64,000 nucleotides of DNA from Streptomyces sp. CG4 (lineage in GTDB: Bacteria; Actinomycetota; Actinomycetes; Streptomycetales; Streptomycetaceae). Below the pieces are notes generated by a model, which was not told the DNA's origin, searched no databases, and worked only from the letters and a program-made list of their open reading frames with translations. Where the stretch lies: positions 6,448,001 through 6,512,000 of the forward strand of contig NZ_CP163525.1 in assembly GCF_041080655.1 (NCBI RefSeq), in the 5' to 3' direction. The translations under genes were made by a program, and so were the position numbers. Each line of letters starts with the position of its first letter. The stretch's first letter is position 1. This document shows positions 51,119 to 59,707 of the stretch, in pieces.

Positions 51119-52276
51119 GTGACCCCGTCGCACACGATCACCGGAGAGGAACCGGAACACCTCACCAGGGCCGCGCGCTGTCAGGCCCAGGTCGATCCGC
51201 TCGCGGCGCTGCGCGGGCCCGGTGACCCGCCCTGGGACGTCTGTCTGACGGGCACGGTCTTCCTCGACATCATCTTCACCGGCCTGGACTCGGCGCCCGT
51301 ACGCGGCACCGAGTCCTGGGCCCGGGGCATGGGCTCCAGCCCCGGCGGGGTCGCCAACATGGCCACGGCCCTGGCCCGGCTCGGTCTGAAGACCTCCCTC
51401 GCGGCGGCCTTCGGGGACGACCACTACGGCGACTACTGCTGGGACGCGCTCGAACGCGGCGAGGGCATCGATCTGTCGGCGTCACGGACCGTGCCCGGCT
51501 GGCACTCGCCGGTGACCGTGTCCATGGCGTACGAGGGCGAGCGGACGATGGTGTCGCACGGGCACGAGCCGCCGCCCGAGGCCGCGTTCCTCCAGCAGCG
51601 GGCCCGGGACCGGGCGCCCCGCGCACGGGCGGCCGTGGCCTCGCTGACGCCCGGTACCCGCGAGCCGTGGATCGCCGAGGCCGCGCGGGAGGGGACCCGG
51701 ATCTTCGCCGACGTCGGCTGGGACGACACCGGGGCGTGGGATCTCGCCGGGCTCGCCGACCTGGAGCACTGCGAGGCGTTCCTGCCGAACGCCGAGGAGG
51801 CGAAGCGGTACACCGGGGCCGAGTGCCCGCGGATCGCCGCGCACGCCCTGACCGAGCATGTGCCGGTGGCGGTCGTGACGCTCGGGTCGGAGGGGGCGTA
51901 CGCGGTGGACCGGCGTACGGGGGAGGCGGCGGAGGTGCCGGCGATCGCCGTGGAGGCGCTGGATCCCACGGGAGCCGGGGACGTGTTCGTCGCCGGGTTC
52001 GTGACGGGGTCCCTGGCGGGGTGGCCGCTGGCGGACCGGCTGGCCTTCGCGGGGCTTACGGCGGCCCTGTCGGTGCAGGAGTTCGGGGGGTCGTTGTCGG
52101 CGCCGGGGTGGTCGGAGATCGGGGCGTGGTGGCGGCAGGTGCAGGCCCTTCCCGGGCAGGATCAGGCGGCGTTGCGGAGGTACGAGTTCCTCGAGGGGCT
52201 GGTGCCCGAGGAACTGGACCGGCCCTGGCCGTTGCGGCGGGCGGTACCGACGATCGGATTCCGCCGCTCCAGCTGA
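51119..52276 (+). CDS. PfkB-family sugar or nucleoside kinase
   Basis: A 385-residue ribokinase-superfamily protein. The family motifs are the N-terminal GMGSSPGGVANMATALARLG and the C-terminal DPTGAGDVFVAGFVTG, with catalytic Asp at 288; VTLGSEGAYAVD precedes it. The first 40 residues are an extra, poorly conserved extension. It follows the two glucarate genes on the same strand after 75 bases with its own ribosome site (AGGGAG). The glucarate route to 2-oxoglutarate needs no sugar kinase, so its substrate may belong to another sugar; it should not be named from context alone. Confidence 0.85.
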   Translation: MTPSHTITGEEPEHLTRAARCQAQVDPLAALRGPGDPPWDVCLTGTVFLDIIFTGLDSAPVRGTESWARGMGSSPGGVANMATALARLGLKTSLAAAFGDDHYGDYCWDALERGEGIDLSASRTVPGWHSPVTVSMAYEGERTMVSHGHEPPPEAAFLQQRARDRAPRARAAVASLTPGTREPWIAEAAREGTRIFADVGWDDTGAWDLAGLADLEHCEAFLPNAEEAKRYTGAECPRIAAHALTEHVPVAVVTLGSEGAYAVDRRTGEAAEVPAIAVEALDPTGAGDVFVAGFVTGSLAGWPLADRLAFAGLTAALSVQEFGGSLSAPGWSEIGAWWRQVQALPGQDQAALRRYEFLEGLVPEELDRPWPLRRAVPTIGFRRSS

Positions 52277-52305
52277 CGTACCCGGCGGAGAAGTCCCCCT
52301 CTGAA

Positions 52306-52320
52306 AAGCCCTACGGGCTT
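52306..52320 (+). terminator. Short hairpin after the PfkB kinase gene
   Basis: AAGCCC-TAC-GGGCTT is a perfect 6-bp stem with a three-base loop 30 bases after the stop; it may act as a weak terminator. Confidence 0.4.
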
Positions 52321-52410
52321 GTCTGTGCACCGTCGTACCCTGGAATCGCGAGGCCGCCCTCAGCCAGGCGGCCGTGACGAGGAGGAAGCGCAGGCCTTCA
52401 GAGCCGGCCC

Positions 52411-53484
52411 ATGACACAGACACCCACAGCTCACACCACCCCCGCGCAGGAGCAGGCGAGAGCGCAGTTCACCGTCCCCGCCCAGCACCCCATGGTGACC
52501 GTGCTGGGTTCCGGCGACTCCCTCCTGCGTGTGATCGAGAGGGCCTTCCCGGCGGCCGACATCCACGTCCGGGGCAATGAGATCAGCGCGGTCGGCGACT
52601 CCAACGATGTCGCCCTCATTGCGCGCGTGTTCGACGAGATGATGCTGGTGCTCCGCACCGGGCAGCCGATGACGGAGGACGCAGTGGAACGCTCGATCGC
52701 CATGCTCAAGGCGAGCGAGAACGGGACGAGCGATGGCCCGGAGACCCCGGCTCAGGTGCTGACGCAGAACATCCTGTCCTCGCGGGGCCGCACGATCCGC
52801 CCGAAGACCCTCAACCAGAAGCGGTACGTCGACGCGATCGACAAGCACACGATCGTCTTCGGCATCGGCCCCGCCGGTACCGGCAAGACCTACCTGGCCA
52901 TGGCCAAGGCCGTCCAGGCCCTGCAGTCCAAGCAGGTCAACCGGATCATCCTCACCCGCCCCGCGGTCGAGGCCGGCGAGCGGCTGGGCTTCCTGCCCGG
53001 CACGCTCTACGAGAAGATCGACCCCTACCTGCGCCCGCTGTACGACGCGCTGCACGACATGCTCGACCCGGACTCCATCCCGCGGCTGATGGCGGCGGGG
53101 ACCATCGAGGTGGCGCCGCTGGCGTATATGAGGGGTCGCACGCTCAATGACGCCTTCATCATCCTGGACGAGGCCCAGAACACCAGCCCCGAGCAGATGA
53201 AGATGTTCCTCACCCGCCTCGGCTTCGACTCGAAGATCGTCATCACCGGTGACGTGACCCAGGTCGACCTGCCGAACGGCACCAAGTCCGGTCTGCGGCA
53301 GGTGCAGGAGATCCTGGAGGGCCTGGAGGACGTCCACTTCTCCCGGCTGTCGTCCCACGATGTCGTACGGCACAAGCTGGTGGGCCGTATCGTCGACGCG
53401 TACGAGCAGTACGACACCAAGCACGGCACCGAGAACGGCACCCACAAGGGCGGCCGGGGCCGGTCCGGGCACAAGGGGAAGTAG
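52411..53484 (+). CDS. PhoH-family ATPase
   Basis: A 357-residue cytoplasmic P-loop protein. An N-terminal KH-like region (IERAFPAADIHVRGNEISAV) is followed by the PhoH domain: Walker A GIGPAGTGKTYLAM, RPAVEAGERLGFLPG, Walker B IILDEAQNTSPEQM and the DVTQVDLP sensor. The C-terminal tail is Gly/Lys/Arg-rich. PhoH stands next to ybeY in a wide range of bacteria, and the pair is thought to work in RNA/ribosome metabolism. The start is not fully certain: GAGGAGGAAG lies some 25 bases before ATG 52411. Confidence 0.92.
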   Translation: MTQTPTAHTTPAQEQARAQFTVPAQHPMVTVLGSGDSLLRVIERAFPAADIHVRGNEISAVGDSNDVALIARVFDEMMLVLRTGQPMTEDAVERSIAMLKASENGTSDGPETPAQVLTQNILSSRGRTIRPKTLNQKRYVDAIDKHTIVFGIGPAGTGKTYLAMAKAVQALQSKQVNRIILTRPAVEAGERLGFLPGTLYEKIDPYLRPLYDALHDMLDPDSIPRLMAAGTIEVAPLAYMRGRTLNDAFIILDEAQNTSPEQMKMFLTRLGFDSKIVITGDVTQVDLPNGTKSGLRQVQEILEGLEDVHFSRLSSHDVVRHKLVGRIVDAYEQYDTKHGTENGTHKGGRGRSGHKGK

Positions 53485-53499
53485 AGACACGGCACCACC

Positions 53500-53997
53500 A
53501 TGTCGATCGACGTCAACAACGAATCCGGCACCGAGGTAGACGAGCAGGCGATCCTCGACATCGCCCGCTACGCGCTCGCGCGGATGCGCATCCACCCGCT
53601 CTCCGAGCTCTCGGTGATCGTCGTGGACGCCGACGCCATGGAGCAGCTGCACATCCAGTGGATGGACCTGCCCGGGCCGACCGATGTCATGTCGTTCCCG
53701 ATGGACGAGCTGCGGCCGCCCGGCAAGGACGACGACGAGCCGCCGCAGGGGCTGCTCGGCGACATCGTGCTGTGCCCGGAGGTCGCCGCCAAGCAGGGGG
53801 CGGAAGCCCCGACGCAGCACTCCATGGACGAAGAGCTTCAGCTGCTCACCGTCCATGGGGTGCTGCACCTGCTCGGCTACGACCACGAGGAGCCCGACGA
53901 GAAGGCCGAGATGTTCGGGCTCCAGGCCGCCATCGTCGACGGGTGGCGGGGAGAGCACGGGCTGACCGGGCCGTCGCCGGCGCCCACCGTCTCGTAG
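53500..53997 (+). CDS. ybeY: Endoribonuclease YbeY (16S rRNA maturation)
   Basis: YbeY is a metal-dependent single-strand RNase needed for 16S rRNA 3' end maturation and ribosome quality control. The 165-residue product has the MDLPGPTDVMSFPMDEL segment, GDIVLCPEVA and the zinc signature HGVLHLLGYDHEEPDE with its three histidines. It lies 15 bases after phoH and 10 before the CorC-like gene, an operon conserved across bacteria. Confidence 0.97.
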   Translation: MSIDVNNESGTEVDEQAILDIARYALARMRIHPLSELSVIVVDADAMEQLHIQWMDLPGPTDVMSFPMDELRPPGKDDDEPPQGLLGDIVLCPEVAAKQGAEAPTQHSMDEELQLLTVHGVLHLLGYDHEEPDEKAEMFGLQAAIVDGWRGEHGLTGPSPAPTVS

Positions 53998-54007
53998 CGC
54001 GGCCGCG

Positions 54008-55294
54008 ATGTCTGCGCAGATCGTGACCGGCGCGATCGCGCTGGTCGTCGTCGCCTGGCTGGCCGCCTGCGCGGAGGCGGGCCTCGCGCGCGTCTCCAGC
54101 TTCCGTGCCGAGGAGGCCGTCAAGTCCGGCCGGCGCGGCAGCGCCAAGCTCGCCCAGATCGCCGCCGACCCCACCCGCTATCTGAACGTGGCCCTGCTGG
54201 TCCGCGTCGCCTGCGAGATGGCGGCCGCGGCCCTGGTGACGTACGCCTGCCTGCAGGAGTTCACCGCCACCTGGGAGGCCCTGCTGGTCGCCATCGGGGT
54301 CATGGTGCTCGTGTCGTACGTCGCCGTCGGTGTGTCCCCGCGCACCATCGGCCGCCAGCACCCGCTGAACACGGCGACGGTGGCGGCGTACGTACTCCTG
54401 CCCCTCGCCCGGGTGATGGGCCCGATCCCGTCGCTGCTGATCCTCATCGGTAACGCGCTCACGCCCGGCAAGGGCTTCCGGCGGGGCCCGTTCGCCTCCG
54501 AGGCCGAGCTGCGCGCGCTGGTCGACCTGGCCGAGAAGGAGTCGCTGATCGAGGACGAGGAGCGCCGCATGGTGCACTCGGTCTTCGAGCTGGGCGACAC
54601 GCTCGTGCGCGAGGTGATGGTCCCGCGCACCGACCTGGTGGTCATCGAGCGGTACAAGACCATTCGCCAGGCGCTGACGCTGGCCCTGCGCTCGGGCTTC
54701 TCCCGGATCCCGGTCACCGGCGAGAGCGAGGACGACATCGTCGGGATCGTGTATCTGAAGGACCTGGTCCGCAAGACGCACATCAGCCGGGACGCCGAGA
54801 GCGACCTGGCCTCCACCGCCATGCGGCCGGCGGTCTTCGTACCGGACACCAAGAACGCCGGTGACCTGCTGCGCGAGATGCAGAAGGAACGCAATCACGT
54901 CGCCGTCGTCATCGACGAGTACGGCGGCACGGCCGGCATCGTCACGATCGAGGACATCCTGGAGGAGATCGTCGGCGAGATCACCGACGAGTACGACCGG
55001 GAACTCCCGCCCGTGGAGGACCTCGGTGACGACCGCTACCGGGTCACCGCCCGCCTCGACATCACCGACCTCGGCGAGCTGTACGGCCTGGACGAGTACG
55101 ACGACGAGGACGTGGAGACCGTCGGCGGACTGCTCGCCAAGGCCCTCGGCCGTGTCCCCATCGCGGGCGCGTCGGCCGAGGTCGAACTGCCCGACGAACG
55201 CCGGCTGAAGCTGACCGCGGAGGCCGCGGCCGGACGCCGGAACAAGATCGTGACGGTGCTGGTCGAACCCGCCGGGGAGGAGAAACCCGAGTGA
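54008..55294 (+). CDS. CorC/HlyC-family CBS-domain membrane protein
   Basis: A 428-residue protein with a DUF21 (CNNM) transmembrane region at the front (IVTGAIALVVVAWLAACAEA, then VALLVRVACEMAAAALVTYA), a pair of CBS domains (VMVPRTDLVVIERYKTIRQA, then VAVVIDEYGGTAGIVTIEDI) and the C-terminal CorC_HlyC domain (YRVTARLDITDLGELYGL). These proteins handle magnesium or cobalt transport, or sense it. Its position after ybeY is conserved. Its stop overlaps the start of the next gene (GTGA). Confidence 0.93.
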   Translation: MSAQIVTGAIALVVVAWLAACAEAGLARVSSFRAEEAVKSGRRGSAKLAQIAADPTRYLNVALLVRVACEMAAAALVTYACLQEFTATWEALLVAIGVMVLVSYVAVGVSPRTIGRQHPLNTATVAAYVLLPLARVMGPIPSLLILIGNALTPGKGFRRGPFASEAELRALVDLAEKESLIEDEERRMVHSVFELGDTLVREVMVPRTDLVVIERYKTIRQALTLALRSGFSRIPVTGESEDDIVGIVYLKDLVRKTHISRDAESDLASTAMRPAVFVPDTKNAGDLLREMQKERNHVAVVIDEYGGTAGIVTIEDILEEIVGEITDEYDRELPPVEDLGDDRYRVTARLDITDLGELYGLDEYDDEDVETVGGLLAKALGRVPIAGASAEVELPDERRLKLTAEAAAGRRNKIVTVLVEPAGEEKPE

Positions 55295-55650
55295 CACCTC
55301 AGGAGTTGCGCGCCTTCTGCCTGTCCTTCAACGCGGCCGTGGAGGACTTCCCGTTCAATCCGGAGACGTCGGTGTTCAAGGTGCTGGGCAAGATGTTCGC
55401 CCTGACCAACCTGGGCGCCCGGCCCCTGACGATCAACCTCAAGTGCGACCCCGAGGACGCCGTCAGACTGCGGGGCGAGCACGAGGGACTGATCCTCCCC
55501 GGGTATCACATGAACAAGCGGCACTGGAACACGGTGACCGTCGACGGCGGGCTGCCCGAGCGTCTGCTGAAAGAGCTGATCGAGGACTCGTACGACCTGG
55601 TCGTCGCGGGTCTGCCGAGAGCGGAGCGGCTGCGGCTGGACCGGCCGTAA
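55291..55650 (+). CDS. MmcQ/YjbR-family protein
   Basis: A 119-residue protein with the CyaY-like fold of the MmcQ/YjbR family. The hallmark features are LRAFCLSFNAAVEDFPF at the front, VFKVLGKMFALTN, INLKCDPEDAVRLR, and GYHMNKRHWNTVTVDG, followed by a helix ending LIEDSYDLVVAGL. The biochemical role is unknown; a DNA-binding role has been suggested from the fold. GTG 55291 overlaps the corC stop by four bases. Confidence 0.88.
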   Translation: MTPQELRAFCLSFNAAVEDFPFNPETSVFKVLGKMFALTNLGARPLTINLKCDPEDAVRLRGEHEGLILPGYHMNKRHWNTVTVDGGLPERLLKELIEDSYDLVVAGLPRAERLRLDRP

Positions 55651-55690
55651 ACCCGTTGCCGGGGCGGGCGGCACGGGGTCGGATGTCCCC

Positions 55691-56710
55691 ATGACCATCA
55701 GATATCCGCGCCCCTTGCGCCCCGGTGACCGTGTCGGTGTGACCTCTCCGTCCAGCGGAGTCGCCAAGGACCTCAGGGGGCGGCTCGATGTCGCGGTCCG
55801 GGAGATCGAGGCGCGCGGGTACGAGGCGGTCGTCGGCCGGTGCATGGATGGCTCGACGCATGTGAGCGCGCCGGCCGCCGAGCGCGCCGCCGAACTGACC
55901 GCGCTGCTGACCGACCCGGCCATCCGGGCCGTGGTGCCTCCATGGGGCGGGGAGACCGCCATCGATCTGCTGCCCCTGCTCGACTTCGAGGCGATCGGGC
56001 GGGCCGAGCCGACCTGGGTGGTCGGCTACTCGGACATGTCGACGATCATCACGCCGCTGACCCTGCTCACCGGGGTCGCGACCGTGCACGGCAACAACCT
56101 GATGGACACCCCGTACCGGATGCCCGAGGGCCTCACGTCCTGGCTGGACATCGTGGCCGGGCGGCAGGGGGAGCCGTTCACGCAGACGCCGCCCGGGCGT
56201 TACCGGTCCGGGGGCTACGACGACTGGCAGCGCCACCCGGAGGTGCGGGACCTCACCCTGGACGCCGAGGGCACCTGGACCCGGCTCGACGCCACCGGTG
56301 ACGTGGACGTCGAGGGCCGGCTGATCGGCGGCTGCATTGAGACCCTCGCCAACGTCGCGGGGACGCCGTACCTGAACACCTCGTCCTTCGCCGCCGGTGA
56401 GCCGCTGCTCGTCTATGTCGAGGCATGCGAGGACAACGCGTTCACCATCTGCCGCCACCTGCACGGCATGCGGCTCGCCGGGTTCTTCGACCGCGCCGCC
56501 GCCGTCCTCGTCGGCCGGACCCACGCCCCCAACAGCCGTACTCTCACTCAGCACGAGGCCGTGCTCGACGCGCTCGGCGGGCTCGGGGTGCCGATCGTCG
56601 CCGATGTCGAGTGCGGGCATGTCGCACCCTTCCTCCCGCTGGTCAACGGCGCGCGCGGCCGTGTGGTGCACGCGGCCGCGCGGAGCGAGATCGTTCAGAT
56701 CCTGGACTGA
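55691..56710 (+). CDS. S66-family peptidase (LD-carboxypeptidase/MccF-like)
   Basis: A 339-residue serine peptidase. PLRPGDRVGVTSPSSGV at the front, the nucleophile serine S114 in WVVGYSDMSTI, the glutamate in LVYVEACEDN and the histidine in ADVECGHVAPF form the expected Ser-Glu-His triad. S66 members cleave L,D-peptide bonds in recycled murein or, as MccF, inactivate microcin C-like peptide-nucleotides. Choice between these is open, but the family members closest to MccF give self-immunity or resistance. The last 16 bases overlap the convergent transporter gene. Confidence 0.88.
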   Translation: MTIRYPRPLRPGDRVGVTSPSSGVAKDLRGRLDVAVREIEARGYEAVVGRCMDGSTHVSAPAAERAAELTALLTDPAIRAVVPPWGGETAIDLLPLLDFEAIGRAEPTWVVGYSDMSTIITPLTLLTGVATVHGNNLMDTPYRMPEGLTSWLDIVAGRQGEPFTQTPPGRYRSGGYDDWQRHPEVRDLTLDAEGTWTRLDATGDVDVEGRLIGGCIETLANVAGTPYLNTSSFAAGEPLLVYVEACEDNAFTICRHLHGMRLAGFFDRAAAVLVGRTHAPNSRTLTQHEAVLDALGGLGVPIVADVECGHVAPFLPLVNGARGRVVHAAARSEIVQILD

Positions 56711-58125
56711 CGCCGGCGCAGGCCCAGGCCGACCAGGACGGCGGCGGCCAGGACCACGCCCGCGTCCAGGGCGAGGACCGTGTGGACGCCGCTCAGCAGG
56801 TCGTGGGACGTGGTGGCCAGCACGCCCAGCAGCGGGATGCCGACCGTGATGCCGACCTGCTGGGTGGAGGTCACCAGACCGGTGGCCAGGCCCTGCTCCT
56901 CGTTCGGGACGCCGGAGGTGACGGTCAGGCCGTACGAGATGATCGCGCCCAGGTGGAACATGCTGGCCAGGGACACGGCCGCCGTGGCGAGCCAGACCGA
57001 CCAGCTGTGCGAGTCCAGCAGGAGCAGGGCCGCGATCAGCGCGCCCTGGCCGGTCAGCGAGCCGACCAGGGTGCGGCGGGCGCCGAAGCGGCCGATCACC
57101 TTCGGGGCGAGCGAGCCGGCGACCGCCGACAGCACACCCTGGACGCCGAAGACCAGGCCCGTCTGGAACGCGGACAGGTGCAGGATCTCCTGCAGGTACA
57201 GGGTCAGGACGAAGATCACCGTCGACATCATCGAGAAGGTGACCAGACCGCCCACATTGCCCCAGGCCACCGTGCGGCGGCGCAGCATGGGCAGCGAGAC
57301 CAGGGGCGCCTGGGTGCGGGATTCGACCACCGTGAACACGGCCAGCAGGAGCAGTCCGGCGACCAGGGTGACGACGACGTCCGCGCGGCCGAAGCCGCGG
57401 TCGGCGGCCGTGGACAGGGCGTAGATCAGGGAGAGCAGTCCCGTGGTGACGGTGATCGCGCCGGGCAGGTCCAGGCGCGGGCGGTCCGGGGTGCGGGACT
57501 CCGGCAGCAGTCCGGGGGCGAGCGGCAGCACGATCAGCGCGGACAGGGTGAGCAGGGCCATCGTGGAGCGCCAGCCGAGCGCGTCGGTCAGCATCCCGCC
57601 CGCGACCATGCCGACCGTGTAGCCCAGCGACATCACCGTGCCGGCGATGCCGAGGGCGCGGTCGCGGGCCGGGCCCTCCGGGAAGGTGGTGGTCAGCAGG
57701 GACATGGCGGTCGGCACGATCGCCGCCGCGCCCAGGCCCTGCAGGGCCCGCCCGGCGAGGAAGGACGCCGGGTCCCAGGCCAGGGTCGCAAGCAGCGAGG
57801 CCGCGCCGAACAGGGCCAGGCCGGTCAGGAACAGCTTCCGGCGGCCGTACAGGTCGCCGATGCGGCCGAAGAGCAGCAGGAAACCGCCGGACGGGAGCGC
57901 GAACGCGGTGACCGCCCACTGCAGGGCCGAGCGGCTCATGCCGAGGTCGGTGCCGAGTTCGGGCAGGGCCACGTTCAGGACGGAGAAGTCCAGCGCGACC
58001 ATGAACTGGGCCGCGCACAGGACGAACAGGACGAGCTTGTCACGCGTCGACAGCCGGGGCGGTCGGGGGGTGTCGAGCGGTGCGCCCGTGGTGGGGGCAG
58101 TCTGGGTGGTGGTGTCGATCGCCAT
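56695..58125 (-). CDS. MFS multidrug transporter (DHA2/EmrB-QacA type)
   Basis: The product is about 476 residues with 14 predicted spans. DFSVLNVALPELGTDLG at the end of span 1 and FGRIGDLYGRRKLFL in the first cytoplasmic loop are typical of 14-span drug exporters; ALQGLGAAAIVPTAM follows. I chose ATG 58125 (MAIDTTTQTAPT) over a longer form to 58197 that would include the operator region. It is transcribed divergently from an XRE-family regulator, with a 7-3-7 inverted repeat between them, so that protein probably controls it. Confidence 0.9.
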   Translation of the reverse strand: MAIDTTTQTAPTTGAPLDTPRPPRLSTRDKLVLFVLCAAQFMVALDFSVLNVALPELGTDLGMSRSALQWAVTAFALPSGGFLLLFGRIGDLYGRRKLFLTGLALFGAASLLATLAWDPASFLAGRALQGLGAAAIVPTAMSLLTTTFPEGPARDRALGIAGTVMSLGYTVGMVAGGMLTDALGWRSTMALLTLSALIVLPLAPGLLPESRTPDRPRLDLPGAITVTTGLLSLIYALSTAADRGFGRADVVVTLVAGLLLLAVFTVVESRTQAPLVSLPMLRRRTVAWGNVGGLVTFSMMSTVIFVLTLYLQEILHLSAFQTGLVFGVQGVLSAVAGSLAPKVIGRFGARRTLVGSLTGQGALIAALLLLDSHSWSVWLATAAVSLASMFHLGAIISYGLTVTSGVPNEEQGLATGLVTSTQQVGITVGIPLLGVLATTSHDLLSGVHTVLALDAGVVLAAAVLVGLGLRRRQSRI

Positions 58126-58175
58126 GTCCTGAGCTTCGGGCGTGCGGAATACCCGTGGGGAGTCGGAACTTATGG

Positions 58176-58192
58176 TGGTGGTGGGACCACCA
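58176..58192. promoter_or_regulatory. Inverted repeat between MFS and XRE genes, candidate operator
   Basis: TGGTGGT (58176-58182), GGG, ACCACCA (58186-58192): a perfect 7-3-7 repeat in the 92-base divergent gap. Confidence 0.45.
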
Positions 58193-58217
58193 GACACGAC
58201 GGGGGAGGAGAGGGTAC

Positions 58218-59096
58218 GTGCCTGCAGCGGGGGCGATGAAGAGTGAACGGCGCAATGAGCTGCGCGAGTTCCTGATGAGCCGGCGGGCCCGGGTCAGCCC
58301 GGAGGAGGCCGGACTGCCCGTCGGCGGCGGCCGGCGCCGTACGCCCGGACTGCGCCGGGAGGAGGTCGCCGTGCTCGCCGGTGTGGGCGCCTCCTGGTAC
58401 CAGTGGCTGGAGCAGGGGCGGGAGATCTCCGTGTCCCCGTCGGTGCTCGACGCCGTCGCCCGCGTGCTGCGGCTGAGCGACGCCGAGCGCCGGCATCTGT
58501 ATGTGCTGGCCGAGATGAACCCGCCGGCTCCCGAAGTGGCGCCGGAGAAGCGGGACATGTGCGACGGGCTGCGGCGGCTGATCGACACCTGGATGCCGTA
58601 TCCGGCGCACATCATGGACCTGTACTACAACTGCGTGATGTACAACGACGCGGCCGCGATCGTGCTCGGCATGCGGCCGGACATCACGCAGAACTGCCTG
58701 ATCGACTTCTTCGTCGATCCCCTGTACCGCTCGCGCAGCCACAGCTGGGAGCGGAACGCGCGCACGGTCGTGGCGCAGTTCCGGGCCGCGTGTGCGGCGC
58801 GGCCCGACGACGAGGGGTTCCAGGAGGTGCTCGCCGAGGTGTCCGAGCGCAGCCCCGAGTTCCTTCAGCTGTGGGCCGAGCGCGACATCGAGGACCAGGG
58901 GCAGATCCGCAAGGAACTGGAGCATCCGCTGGTCGGGCTGCTGGTGGTGGAGTCGACGGCGATGAAGGTGCCGGCCCGGCCCGATCTGATGATCGTGCTG
59001 CACACTCCGCTGGAGGAAGCGAACACCGCGGCGAAGCTGGAATGGCTGGCGTCCCCGGAGGGCCGGCGGGGCGCGATGTACCCCGTGGCGGGGTGA
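58218..59096 (+). CDS. XRE-family transcriptional regulator with MmyB-like ligand domain
   Basis: A 292-residue regulator. The N-terminal helix-turn-helix (RRTPGLRREEVAVLAGVGAS followed by WYQWLEQGREISVSPSVLDA) is of the streptomycete RRTPGLRREEVA type, and the C-terminal two-thirds is the MmyB-like domain (YPAHIMDLYYNCVMYNDAAA, HSWERNARTVVAQFRA, LRHP-like ELEHPLVGLLVVES), thought to bind small hydrophobic ligands. GTG 58218 has GGAGGAGAGG just upstream; the ATG at 58236 is an alternative. It is divergent from the drug exporter and probably regulates it and itself. Confidence 0.88.
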   Translation: MPAAGAMKSERRNELREFLMSRRARVSPEEAGLPVGGGRRRTPGLRREEVAVLAGVGASWYQWLEQGREISVSPSVLDAVARVLRLSDAERRHLYVLAEMNPPAPEVAPEKRDMCDGLRRLIDTWMPYPAHIMDLYYNCVMYNDAAAIVLGMRPDITQNCLIDFFVDPLYRSRSHSWERNARTVVAQFRAACAARPDDEGFQEVLAEVSERSPEFLQLWAERDIEDQGQIRKELEHPLVGLLVVESTAMKVPARPDLMIVLHTPLEEANTAAKLEWLASPEGRRGAMYPVAG

Positions 59097-59124
59097 ACGG
59101 GGCCGGGCTTCGTATGCTCGGGGC

Positions 59125-59478
59125 ATGACCGAGAGCAACGCGCTTGATCCTGAGGACCGCAAGATCGTGACCCTGGCCCGTTCGGTGCGGGCCCGTAACG
59201 GTGTGCCGGAGGGGGCGGCCGTACGGGACGAGACCGGGCGGACGTATGCCGCCGGGTCGGTGGAGCTGGCCTCGCTGCGGCTGAGCGCGCTGCGGACGGC
59301 CGTGGCCATGGCCGTGGCGTCGGGGGCGAAGTCCCTGGAGGCGGCGGCGGTGGTGAGTGAGGCGGAGGTCCTGCCTGACGAGGACCGGGCTGCTGTTGCC
59401 GACCTCGGCGGTGCGCAGACGCCGGTGCTGCTGGCCGGCCCTGACGGCGTGGTGCGGCTCACCGTTTCCGCGGGCTGA
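59125..59478 (+). CDS. Cytidine deaminase-like protein lacking the zinc site
   Basis: A 117-residue protein in the position where actinobacteria keep a cytidine deaminase-like gene before era. The fold pattern is still visible: LDPEDRKIVTLARSVRARNG, AAVRDETGRTYAAGSVELAS, then LSALRTAVAMAVASGAK. The zinc motif that should read CAE near the start of that helix is SAL (Cys to Ser, Glu to Leu), and the PCxxC motif is absent (VADLGGAQTPVLLA stands there). It should therefore not deaminate. TATGCT (59113-59118) lies six bases before the ATG. A non-enzymatic role is possible. Confidence 0.75.
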   Translation: MTESNALDPEDRKIVTLARSVRARNGVPEGAAVRDETGRTYAAGSVELASLRLSALRTAVAMAVASGAKSLEAAAVVSEAEVLPDEDRAAVADLGGAQTPVLLAGPDGVVRLTVSAG

Positions 59479-59707
59479 GCCGGCGCGTGTGCCGGTACCT
59501 CGTCGAGCGGGTACCGGCCGAACGGCAGGTCGGCCGGAATTCAACCTTGTTGATTTCTTCCTCCTGCGCATCAATGAAGCCGTACGTTCCGACGGGCCGT
59601 CAGATCCGCACCGCCGACGCAGCGTGTTCGCATCCGCCTGCTCGGGCCTCCTCGCCCGCCGGTGTCCCCCCACACGGCACTCCCCCAGGGAAGGGAAGCG
59701 GATCTCC

